Below, one piece after another: positions 1 to 6,240 of a DNA stretch of 6,331 bases. Source of the DNA: an uncultured Oscillospiraceae bacterium (GTDB lineage Bacteria > Bacillota_A > Clostridia > Oscillospirales > Oscillospiraceae); NCBI GenBank assembly GCA_900762245.1, contig CAAFFR010000199.1, positions 1 to 6,331 of the forward strand. Reading direction: 5' to 3'. The translations under genes were made by a program, and so were the position numbers. The notes under the pieces were generated by a model. It was not told the origin of the DNA, did no database searches, and saw nothing but the letters and a program-made list of their open reading frames with translations. Within the stretch, counting starts at the first letter, position 1; every line of letters starts with the position of its first letter.

Positions 1-36
1 GCAGCTCCCGAGGCAGCTCCCGAAGCAGCTCCCGCT
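1..36 (+). repeat. Three tandem 12-bp units encoding AAPE
   Basis: The units GCAGCTCCCGAG, GCAGCTCCCGAA and GCAGCTCCCGCT lie head to tail and encode AAPE-AAPE-AAPA in frame with the binding protein. The array may continue left of the window. It forms the linker between the expected membrane anchor and the sugar-binding domain, and such in-frame repeats can change in copy number. Confidence 0.85.
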
Positions 37-963
37 GTAACCAGTGAGGAAACTTACTACTACATCGCTCCTCTGGCAAGCCTGGAGTACTGGCTGGCTC
101 ACCGTGCCGGTCTGGAAGACGCTTGTGCAAAGCTGGGCGTAACCGCTAAGTTCGTCGGCGACGACGGTCTGGATGTTGACGCAATGTGCGCTGTTATCGA
201 GACTGCTATCAACGACCCCAACTGTGCCGGTATCGTTATGCAGGCTAACTTCGCCGATGCATACGAGCCCTACGTCAAGCAGGCTAAGGAAAAGGGCATC
301 GCAGTTTGCTACCAGACTGTTGATGGCGTTCCCGGTTCCGAGCGTCTGTGCTTCCTGGGCACCGACTATGTTGAGTACGGCAAGATCATGATGCAGCAGG
401 CAGCTGAAGCTACCGGCGGCAAGGGCGACGTTATCGTTGTCAACGCTCTGAGCGCAGGCTCCTCCTCCGTTGAGGCTGTTATGCAGGGTATCCGTGAAGA
501 AGTCGAAAACTGGCCCGACATGAAGATCGTTGCTGAAGTTGACGACCAGTCCGACGCAGCTGTTGCAGCTACCAAGACCGGTGCAGCTCTGCTGGCCAAC
601 CCCAATGTCTCCGTTGTTATCGGTGGTCAGTCTACCTCCGCTATCGGCGCTGTTACCGCTATCAAGGAAGCAGGCCTGTCCGATTCCGTTGAAGTTATCT
701 CCATCGACCGCGACTCCGCTACTCTGGAATACATCCAGTCCGGCGACATCTACTCCACCGTTGCCGGTAAGCAGTACACCGAGGTTTACTACGGTGTCCA
801 CTTCTGCTATGACTACCGTCACGGCGCAAAGAACGCGTTCTCTGCTGACGATGCAGCAGCTGGCATGGTTATCGCACCTTCCTTCGTTGATACCGGTGCT
901 CTGATCATCAACGCAGACAACGTCGATAAGTTCGTTGGCTTCTCTTACGCTGACCGCGGATAA
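1..963 (+). CDS. Sugar ABC transporter substrate-binding protein, 5' end missing
   Basis: The open frame enters from the left edge and ends at TAA 961-963, giving 320 visible residues. It is a type I periplasmic-binding-protein fold of the ribose/galactose-binding class (Peripla_BP_4-like), expected to be a lipoprotein that captures a sugar outside the membrane and delivers it to the permease. Visible residues 1-12 read AAPEAAPEAAPA, a flexible linker of the kind that follows the lipidated Cys in Clostridia. The signal peptide and lipobox lie upstream of the window. The folded domain starts near residue 19 (ETYYYIAPL). A typical late segment is EVISIDRDSATLEYIQSG, followed by a TVAGKQYTEVYYG helix, the place where this family reads VIGFDD...TLEYIKSG. 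Leu codons are almost all CTG and Ile codons ATC, which suggests high expression. The ATPase and permease genes follow directly. The ligand cannot be read from the sequence; the downstream genes suggest an amino sugar. Confidence 0.9.
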   Translation, partial: AAPEAAPEAAPAVTSEETYYYIAPLASLEYWLAHRAGLEDACAKLGVTAKFVGDDGLDVDAMCAVIETAINDPNCAGIVMQANFADAYEPYVKQAKEKGIAVCYQTVDGVPGSERLCFLGTDYVEYGKIMMQQAAEATGGKGDVIVVNALSAGSSSVEAVMQGIREEVENWPDMKIVAEVDDQSDAAVAATKTGAALLANPNVSVVIGGQSTSAIGAVTAIKEAGLSDSVEVISIDRDSATLEYIQSGDIYSTVAGKQYTEVYYGVHFCYDYRHGAKNAFSADDAAAGMVIAPSFVDTGALIINADNVDKFVGFSYADRG

Positions 964-975
964 TTCGCTATTCCC

Positions 976-1012
976 ACCGGAGGCGCCGTCTACGGTGCCT
1001 CCGGTATTTTTT
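976..1012 (+). terminator. Rho-independent-type hairpin between binding protein and ATPase genes (probable partial terminator)
   Basis: The left arm ACCGGAGGCGCCG (976-988) pairs with the right arm CGGTGCCTCCGGT (993-1005) over 13 base pairs, with one G-T wobble and a TCTA loop. An A and six T (1007-1012) follow. The structure begins 12 bases after the binding-protein stop, and its T-run ends just before the ribosome binding site of the ATPase gene. All genes continue on the same strand and no convincing promoter is visible in the gap. It therefore probably acts as a leaky terminator that keeps binding-protein mRNA in excess over importer mRNA, a common arrangement in ABC operons. A full stop with an unseen promoter cannot be excluded. 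Confidence 0.85.
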
Positions 1013-1014
1013 AA

Positions 1015-1032
1015 AAAGGAGGAAGAATTGTG
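1015..1032 (+). promoter_or_regulatory. Ribosome binding site fixing a GTG start
   Basis: AAAGGAGG at 1015-1022 is followed by 7 bases and then GTG at 1030-1032. This is a near-ideal Shine-Dalgarno sequence, and no ATG lies nearby in frame, so GTG is the start of the ATPase gene. The site begins three bases after the terminator T-run. Confidence 0.85.
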
Positions 1033-2526
1033 GAAGATTTTGTACTTCAGCTGAAGGGTATTACAAAAGAATTCCCCGGCGTCAGAGCGCTGAACAAAAT
1101 GCAGTTTGATCTGCGCAGAGGCAGTATCCATGCGCTGATCGGCGAAAACGGTGCCGGTAAATCCACATTGATGAAGGTTCTTTCCGGTATTTATACGCCG
1201 GAGGCCGGTACCATTATTCTGGATGGGCAGGAAGTGAAGATGCACAGCCCCCAGGATGCAGAAGCCAAGGGTGTCAGCATCGTTCACCAGGAACTGGCTG
1301 TCTTTGGTACGACTACCGTTAGTGAAAATGTATTTACAACCAACCCGCCCAAGAATAAGCTGGGCATGATTGACTATAAGAAGATGCACAGGGAAGTCCG
1401 TGAACTGCTGGATACTTACGGCTTTACGGATGTGGATGAGACTGCTACCCTGCGTAACTTAAGCGTAGGCCGTCAGCAGCTGATTGAGATTTTGCGTGCA
1501 GTTAAGAAGAACGCGAAGGTTCTGATTCTGGATGAGCCTACCTCTGCGCTGACTGAGCAGGAGACTGATGTCCTGTTTCAAATTATGCGCACCTTGAATG
1601 ATGAAGGTGTATCCATTATTTATATTTCCCACCGTTTGGAGGAAATTTTCCAGATTTGTGATACCGTTACCATCATGCGTGACGGCTGCTATATCACCAC
1701 GCTGGAAGTCAAGAATACCTGCAAAGATGAATTGGTCACTCACATGGTTGGCCGCGATGTCGTCTATCAGTACGGCGCCGGCACCAGCAAGATTGGCGAT
1801 GAGCTGCTCCGGCTGGAAAACCTGTCTTATAAAAAGGAAGTAAAAAATGTCAATCTGACCCTACACCGGGGCGAGGTTTTGGGTCTTGCCGGCTTGGAAG
1901 GTGCAGGCCGCACAGAACTGATGGAACTGATCTACGGTGTGAAGCGGCCCGATGGCGGTAAGATGTACCTGGAGGGCAAGGAAGTTATCATCCGTTCTCC
2001 CGGTGATGCAAAGGCTCACGGTATTGCTTATCTGACCAAGGATAGAAAGAGCCAGGGTCTATTCCTGCGTAAATCCATCACGGAAAATGTCCTGGCGGCC
2101 AATTTGGACCGCTTCAGCAAGAAGGGCATCGTGCAGCCCCAGGGTGCCCGGAAGGATGCAGAGGACTACAAGGAAAAGTTCGAGATCAAGACTCCCGATG
2201 TGGACAAGCTGGTCTCTCAGCTGTCCGGTGGTAACCAGCAGAAAGTGCTGCTGTCCATGTGGATCAGCCGGAATCCCCAGCTGCTGCTGATCGATGAGCC
2301 CACCCGTGGTATCGACGTTGGTACCAAGGAGACCATCCACAGACTGATCCGTCAGTTCGCCAAGGAGGGCATGGGTGTTATCATCGTCTCCTCTGATATG
2401 CCTGAGCTGATGGGTGCCTCCGACCGGATCGTTGCTATGTATGAAGGCGGGATCTCCGGCGAGCTGGCACTGAATGAGATCACGGAACAGCGCATTATGG
2501 CCCTGACTTCCGGTATGAAGATTTGA
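1030..2526 (+). CDS. Sugar ABC importer ATP-binding protein, tandem nucleotide-binding domains (RbsA/MglA/XylG type)
   Basis: This 498-residue protein is the cytoplasmic energy-coupling subunit of a CUT2-class sugar importer, and its length matches the family (about 500). Domain 1 has Walker A GENGAGKST (38-46, Lys44), signature LSVGRQQ (144-150), Walker B VLILDE (164-169) and switch His201 in ISHRLEE. Domain 2 has the degenerate Walker A GLEGAGRTE (288-296, Arg294 in place of Lys), a canonical signature LSGGNQQK (398-405), Walker B LLLIDE (418-423) and SSD in place of the switch His (454-456). This asymmetry is normal for RbsA/MglA relatives: Walker A of domain 1 faces the good signature of domain 2 and forms the main ATP site. 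The start is GTG, supported by a strong ribosome binding site. The gene follows the binding protein after a hairpin and precedes the permease by 22 bases. Substrate specificity cannot be read from this subunit. Confidence 0.95.
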   Translation: MEDFVLQLKGITKEFPGVRALNKMQFDLRRGSIHALIGENGAGKSTLMKVLSGIYTPEAGTIILDGQEVKMHSPQDAEAKGVSIVHQELAVFGTTTVSENVFTTNPPKNKLGMIDYKKMHREVRELLDTYGFTDVDETATLRNLSVGRQQLIEILRAVKKNAKVLILDEPTSALTEQETDVLFQIMRTLNDEGVSIIYISHRLEEIFQICDTVTIMRDGCYITTLEVKNTCKDELVTHMVGRDVVYQYGAGTSKIGDELLRLENLSYKKEVKNVNLTLHRGEVLGLAGLEGAGRTELMELIYGVKRPDGGKMYLEGKEVIIRSPGDAKAHGIAYLTKDRKSQGLFLRKSITENVLAANLDRFSKKGIVQPQGARKDAEDYKEKFEIKTPDVDKLVSQLSGGNQQKVLLSMWISRNPQLLLIDEPTRGIDVGTKETIHRLIRQFAKEGMGVIIVSSDMPELMGASDRIVAMYEGGISGELALNEITEQRIMALTSGMKI

Positions 2527-2548
2527 TACAAAGGAGTGCAGATTCATT

Positions 2549-3538
2549 ATGAGTAAAACAAGCACTGTCCAGGGTCAGCGTCTGACTGCCCGTGGAGTTG
2601 TAAAAAAGATTTTTCAGATTCGCGAAATCGTGATTCTGCTGCTGGTGCTTCTGCTGGCTACATTTATGGCGCTGAATCACCCTCAGTTCATGTCCATGCC
2701 CAACATGCGCATCATCTGCAACTACATGGCAACGGATATGATCATTGCAGCTTTCCTGACGATCTCTCTGATCGCAGGTAACACCGACTTCTCCGTCGGT
2801 TCCAACATGGGCTGCTCCGCATTCGTCTGCGGCCTTCTGCTGAATGCAGGCTTGCCGATCCCCGTATGTATCCTGGCCGCTCTGGTTTGCGGCTGCCTGA
2901 TCGGCGCACTGAACGCATTTGTTATCACCAAGTTCAAGGTTCTGCCCATGATTGTCACCATGGGCACCTGGATGTCCTTCAAGGGCGTGGGCCTGATGAT
3001 CATCAACTCCTCCACTCTGTCCAATTTCCCCGTGGCCTTCAAGGCCATCGTGCAGGACGGCAAGGTTCTGGGCATTCCCACTCTGATCTTCGTGATGTTC
3101 GTGGCAACCATTATCGCCATGATCTTGCTGAAGTACGTGACCTTCTTCCATCAGGCTTACTTCATCGGGTCTAACAAGGAGTCCGCTAAGCTGGCCGGTA
3201 TCAATGTCAACAAGTTCATCTATGTGATGTACATTCTGATCGGTCTGGCAGCGGCTGTGGCCGGTGTTCTGTCCATCTCCCGTTACGGCTCCGCTCCTGC
3301 CTCCCTGGGCCAGGGCGTGGAATTCCGTATCATTTCCGCATTGCTGATCGGCGGTGTCTCCCTGAACGGCGGCGAAGGCTCTGTTCTGGGTACCTTCCTG
3401 GGTGTTTTGCTGATGGCTCTGATCGCAAACGCACTGACGCTGTTTGCCATCGATACCAACCTGCAGAACGTGCTGATCGGTGCTATCATGGTTATTTCCG
3501 TTGCAGTCGATGAGGCAAACCGCCGTCGTCAGAAATAA
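2549..3538 (+). CDS. Sugar ABC importer permease (RbsC/XylH/AraH type, BPD_transp_2)
   Basis: This 329-residue polytopic membrane protein should dimerise to form the sugar channel. A basic N-terminus (1-25) precedes hydrophobic segments at roughly 27-44, 56-77, 87-125 (probably two), 131-151, 174-196, 224-245, 261-272, 278-302 and 307-321, followed by the basic end RRRQK. Family hallmarks are the cytoplasmic loop GSNKESAKLAGINVNK (207-222), compare the ribose permease loop GGNEAATRLSGINVNK, which contacts the ATPase, and IGGVSLNGGEGSVLGT (267-282). The ribosome binding site AAAGGAG (2530-2536) stands 12 bases before the ATG, longer than at the other genes, so translation may be somewhat weak or aided by the upstream gene, whose stop is 22 bases away. 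One permease gene is seen, consistent with a homodimer. The transported sugar is unknown. Confidence 0.95.
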   Translation: MSKTSTVQGQRLTARGVVKKIFQIREIVILLLVLLLATFMALNHPQFMSMPNMRIICNYMATDMIIAAFLTISLIAGNTDFSVGSNMGCSAFVCGLLLNAGLPIPVCILAALVCGCLIGALNAFVITKFKVLPMIVTMGTWMSFKGVGLMIINSSTLSNFPVAFKAIVQDGKVLGIPTLIFVMFVATIIAMILLKYVTFFHQAYFIGSNKESAKLAGINVNKFIYVMYILIGLAAAVAGVLSISRYGSAPASLGQGVEFRIISALLIGGVSLNGGEGSVLGTFLGVLLMALIANALTLFAIDTNLQNVLIGAIMVISVAVDEANRRRQK

Positions 3539-3560
3539 TTTAATTTAAGGAGAATGAATT

Positions 3561-4529
3561 ATGGGTCTGTATGATGAATTCCGTTTCCATCCCGCCCCCT
3601 GGCTTCCCCACAGCGATCTGCCTCTGGAAGAGCTGGAGCGTATCCGCAATATTAAGCGCGAGGACATGGAGTACACCAATGAGAACGGCTACTCCGTAAA
3701 GGTTGTTATCGATCCCACTCTGCATATGGTTCAGGATATGTTCTACCGTATCCTGATGTCCGATATCAATGATACTCCCTTCTCCATGATCTGCCCCAAC
3801 CAGTGGCCCGGCGCTTACAGCGCAGTTGCCAACATGATCAATAAGTTCAATGTGAATTGCCGTAATGTCCACGCCTTTGCAATGGATGAGTGGGCAGACG
3901 AGGATGGCAATGTGGCACCTCTGACCTACGGCGCAGGTCTGGGTTATTCCTTCATGAACCATTTCTACTATCGAATCCGTGAGGATCTGCGTCCTCCCGT
4001 AGATCATTGGCATACCCACAACAATGACAACAAGGGTACCGATGTCTATTCCAAGATGATCGAAGATATCACCGGCGGTGGCGTTGATGTGGTCTACACC
4101 GCAACCGGCTGGCCCGGACACACCGCATTTATCGATCCCAGAACCGAGGAATTCAAGGCGGACTCTCTGGAAGAGTTCTGCAAGCTGGGCTCCCGTATCG
4201 TCACCACCACACCTCTGACCGTCTGCGAGAACTCGCTGTTCAGCCCCATGGGCGCATCCGGCGACGTTTGGGCAGTTCCCTTCAAGGCTGCTACCATCGG
4301 CCCCAGAGATATCGTCAGCGCCAAGGAGCGCGTAGAGCTGCATAACTTCGTCAATGCTGACGGCAGCTCCTGGCAGCGTATGGTCTCCCGTCTGGAGCTG
4401 TACGGCCCCATCACCCAGGACTTCCCCGCAACCATCCTGCGTCTGGGCAAGGGTACCTGCTATGTATCCGAAGCCATCGCAGCACCTTTTGCAAGCTGGC
4501 ATTGCGGCATTGAGGACAGATATCTGTAA
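3561..4529 (+). CDS. Divergent NagB-family sugar-phosphate deaminase/isomerase-like protein
   Basis: The protein has 322 residues, against about 266 for E. coli NagB (glucosamine-6-phosphate to fructose-6-phosphate plus ammonia). The family core is recognisable. FAMDEW (106-111) matches FNMDEY with the catalytic Asp (Asp109, E. coli Asp72), YSFMNHFYYRI matches YSFMHRNFFDHV, and GWPGHTAFIDP (183-193) matches GNDGHIAFNEP. In that loop His187 keeps the ring-opening His143, but E. coli Asp141 is Pro185 and Glu148 is Asp192. The usual Gly/Thr-rich phosphate loop (GLPTGGTP in E. coli) is replaced by ICPNQWPGAY (77-86). A C-terminal part with IGPRDIVSAKERVEL resembles the NagB strand-helix after TVGVGTLL. 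The start has AAGGAG at 3547-3552 with 8 bases to the ATG. The gene sits between the permease and a NagA-like gene, so a role in amino-sugar catabolism is likely. Because catalytic residues differ, the exact reaction is open: isomerase, deaminase on another substrate, or a non-catalytic sensor. Confidence 0.8.
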   Translation: MGLYDEFRFHPAPWLPHSDLPLEELERIRNIKREDMEYTNENGYSVKVVIDPTLHMVQDMFYRILMSDINDTPFSMICPNQWPGAYSAVANMINKFNVNCRNVHAFAMDEWADEDGNVAPLTYGAGLGYSFMNHFYYRIREDLRPPVDHWHTHNNDNKGTDVYSKMIEDITGGGVDVVYTATGWPGHTAFIDPRTEEFKADSLEEFCKLGSRIVTTTPLTVCENSLFSPMGASGDVWAVPFKAATIGPRDIVSAKERVELHNFVNADGSSWQRMVSRLELYGPITQDFPATILRLGKGTCYVSEAIAAPFASWHCGIEDRYL

Positions 4530-4542
4530 GACACTTTTGCGC

Positions 4543-4575
4543 TGCCGCCCTGTAAGAAGTCCTTACAGGGCGGCA
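4543..4575 (+). terminator. Perfect 14-bp hairpin without T-run between NagB-like and acetyltransferase genes
   Basis: TGCCGCCCTGTAAG (4543-4556) pairs perfectly with CTTACAGGGCGGCA (4562-4575) around a 5-base AAGTC loop. It starts 13 bases after the NagB-like stop. Only three T follow the stem, and there is no T-run on the reverse strand either, so it is not a classic intrinsic terminator in either direction. It may be a weak terminator, an mRNA-stabilising 3' structure or a processing boundary. It ends 13 bases before the next ribosome binding site, so it should not hide that site. Confidence 0.6.
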
Positions 4576-4587
4576 TTTGCCTAAGAG

Positions 4588-4603
4588 AAGGAGACCTCCT
4601 ATG
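4588..4603 (+). promoter_or_regulatory. Ribosome binding site fixing the acetyltransferase start
   Basis: AAGGAG at 4588-4593 is 7 bases before ATG 4601. This sets the start at 4601 and rules out an in-frame TTG at 4577, which lies directly behind the hairpin stem, has no Shine-Dalgarno sequence of its own and would translate the ribosome binding site itself. Confidence 0.85.
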
Positions 4604-5059
4604 GAGATCAAGGAAGTAAAGGAAAGCAAGAAGCAATATATGGATCTGCTGTTCCTGGCAGATGAGCAGGAAGACATGATCGACCGGTACTTAGATGACG
4701 GTCAGATGTTTGTGCTCCTGGATCCTGTGGCAGTAGCCGAGTGCGTGGTCTGTGATTTGGGCGAGGGTGTGTTTGAAATCAAGAACATTGCTACTGCTCC
4801 GGAAGCACAGGGCAAGGGCTATGGCAGAAAACTGATCGAATTTGTGCTGGACTATTATAAGGATCGCTGCAGGGAAATGCTGGTAGGTACCGGCGACAGT
4901 CCCTTAACCGTTCCTTTTTATAAAAAATGCGGCTTTACTGAGCATCATCGGGTGAAAAACTTCTTTACAGACAATTATGACCACCCGATTTTTGAGGCCG
5001 GTGTGCAACTGGTGGATATGGTTTATTTATCCCGAAAAGTGGGGGAGGAAAACGCATGA
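4601..5059 (+). CDS. GNAT-family N-acetyltransferase, YvbK-like
   Basis: This protein of 152 residues is the usual size of a single GNAT domain, which moves an acetyl group from acetyl-CoA to an amine. The acetyl-CoA pyrophosphate loop is QGKGYG (70-75), preceded by the strand IKNIATAPEA and followed by the helix RKLIEFVLDYY. The late motif FYKKCGF (106-112) is the typical GNAT motif B. The C-terminus, with FFTDNYDHPIFEAGVQLVDM, closely recalls Bacillus YvbK-type acetyltransferases as I remember them. The acceptor of that group is not known to me. The ATG at 4601 is chosen for its Shine-Dalgarno sequence. Its stop overlaps the start of the NagA-like gene (ATGA at 5056-5059), so the two are probably translationally coupled. 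The context suggests, but does not show, an amino-sugar or related small-molecule acceptor. Confidence 0.85.
   Translation: MEIKEVKESKKQYMDLLFLADEQEDMIDRYLDDGQMFVLLDPVAVAECVVCDLGEGVFEIKNIATAPEAQGKGYGRKLIEFVLDYYKDRCREMLVGTGDSPLTVPFYKKCGFTEHHRVKNFFTDNYDHPIFEAGVQLVDMVYLSRKVGEENA
5041..5059 (+). promoter_or_regulatory. Ribosome binding site and ATGA start/stop overlap
   Basis: GGGGGAGG (5041-5048) lies inside the end of the acetyltransferase gene, 7 bases before ATG 5056. The ATG shares four bases with the upstream TGA (ATGA, 5056-5059), a classic arrangement for coupled translation and roughly matched output of the two proteins. Confidence 0.85.
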
Positions 5060-6228
5060 AGGCAATTATCAATACCAAATTGATTTTGGAAGACAGCATC
5101 ATTTTTGACGGTGTGATCACCTTTGCAGATGGTGTGATTGTGCAGATGGGTAAAGCGTCGGAAGTGGAGATTCCTAAAGGCGCTGAGATCATCGATGCCG
5201 GTGGTAAATACACCGCACCCGGCCTGATCGACATCCACAACCACGGCGGCTGCGACTTCCTGTTCTATGAAGATCCCAAGCATTGCTGCGAGTTCTTCCT
5301 GGCCCACGGCGAGACCACTGTGCTGCCTACCTTCTACAGCAGTTTGACGGCAGAAAAGATGATTGAAGGCTACCGGAAGATCAAAGCGCTGGAGGAAACT
5401 CCCATCGGCAGCATGATCGGGGGCCTGTATATGGAAGGCCCTTATATGGCGGCCTTTGGCAGCAACCAGAAGTATATTCTTTGGGGCGGCGATATCGACC
5501 CGGCAGAATACACCCCTTTGCTGCAAGAGCTGGCAGGATATGCGAAAATTTGGGCCATCGATCCTGCAAGAGAAGGCATCGAGAGATTTATGGCCGATGT
5601 AAAGGCCGCAGATCCCAATGCTATCTTCACCCTGGGCCACTCCAGGGCGACCGCTGCCCAGTGCCGCAAGGTGAAAAAATACGGTGTGAAGCTGCAGACC
5701 CACCACAATGACTCCGGCAAGGCGCCTGGCCGTGCCCAAGGCACTATGGGCGCAGGCTGCGATGAATTTGCCCTCTATGATCCCGATCTTTACGCAGAGC
5801 TGATCTGCGATGAGAACGGTATCCATGTGGATCCGGAGCTGATTCGGATGGTGGTCCGCACCAAGGGTGTGGAGCGGATTATTCTGATCACCGACCATAT
5901 GGCGGACAAGGATCACTTCACCAACAACGAGGAAGAGGGCATCCTCTATGGCCCGGACCTTAACTATGACTATGAAGGCCATTTGGCAGGAAGCCATCTG
6001 ACATTGGAAAATGCCTGCCGGAATCTGATGGCCCACAGCGGCTACGGTCTGTGCCACGCTATCCGCATGGCTACTCTGAACCCCGCAAGACTTTTGGGTA
6101 TCGAAGATCAGGTTGGCAGCCTGGAGCCCGGCAAGAAGGCAAATCTTATCATTATCGACGATATGATCCATGTGGACTCCGTGTTTCTGGATGGCAGATT
6201 GGTTGCCAAAGACGGAAAACTTTGCTGA
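5056..6228 (+). CDS. NagA-family amidohydrolase (N-acetylglucosamine-6-phosphate deacetylase-like)
   Basis: This cytoplasmic metal-dependent TIM-barrel hydrolase has 390 residues, the family's usual size. An N-terminal beta segment leads to PGLIDIHNHGG, with His61 and His63 forming the HxH metal site. Further expected ligands are Glu127 (YMEGPY), His195 (LGHSRA) and His216 (QTHH), with catalytic Asp280 (LITDH). GRAQG (225-229, Arg226) and IHVD (His257) match E. coli NagA Arg227 and His251, which as I recall contact the phosphate, so a phosphorylated sugar is plausible. LAGSHLTL and MATLNPARLLGI...GSLEPGKKANL are the standard C-terminal family blocks. Two substrate-side segments differ. The GTHNP loop holding E. 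coli His143 is here GSNQK (135-139), and THLYNAM is THHNDSG (215-221). The enzyme is therefore a credible deacetylase, but possibly for a different N-acyl amino sugar. It is coupled to the acetyltransferase gene upstream. Confidence 0.88.
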   Translation: MKAIINTKLILEDSIIFDGVITFADGVIVQMGKASEVEIPKGAEIIDAGGKYTAPGLIDIHNHGGCDFLFYEDPKHCCEFFLAHGETTVLPTFYSSLTAEKMIEGYRKIKALEETPIGSMIGGLYMEGPYMAAFGSNQKYILWGGDIDPAEYTPLLQELAGYAKIWAIDPAREGIERFMADVKAADPNAIFTLGHSRATAAQCRKVKKYGVKLQTHHNDSGKAPGRAQGTMGAGCDEFALYDPDLYAELICDENGIHVDPELIRMVVRTKGVERIILITDHMADKDHFTNNEEEGILYGPDLNYDYEGHLAGSHLTLENACRNLMAHSGYGLCHAIRMATLNPARLLGIEDQVGSLEPGKKANLIIIDDMIHVDSVFLDGRLVAKDGKLC

Positions 6229-6240
6229 GGGTGGATTGCT

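Noticed and set aside
1873..1920. Degenerate Walker A (Arg294 in place of Lys) as a sign of a damaged ATPase
   Set aside because: GxxGAGRTE in the second domain is the normal state in RbsA/MglA-type sugar importers, so it is not a defect.
2059..3151. Reverse-strand open frames opposite the ATPase and permease genes
   Set aside because: Their translations are low-complexity His/Gln/Asp-rich text typical of antisense frames, and the sense strand is fully explained by two conserved transporter subunits.
3554..3560. ATG at 3554 as the start of the NagB-like gene
   Set aside because: It is out of frame with the gene (7 bases from the true ATG) and sits directly behind the Shine-Dalgarno sequence with almost no spacer.
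3540..4502. Reverse-strand open frame of 320 codons opposite the NagB-like gene
   Set aside because: It shows no family motif and overlaps the sense gene over nearly its whole length. The sense gene has a good Shine-Dalgarno sequence and NagB motifs.
4577..4600. Alternative TTG start giving an 8-residue longer acetyltransferase (MPKRRRPP...)
   Set aside because: The extension is translated from the ribosome binding site region and abuts the hairpin. ATG 4601 has AAGGAG at ideal distance.
4530..4600. Possible internal promoter before the acetyltransferase gene
   Set aside because: No pair of -35 and -10 like hexamers with proper spacing was visible; the gap is taken up by the hairpin and the ribosome binding site.
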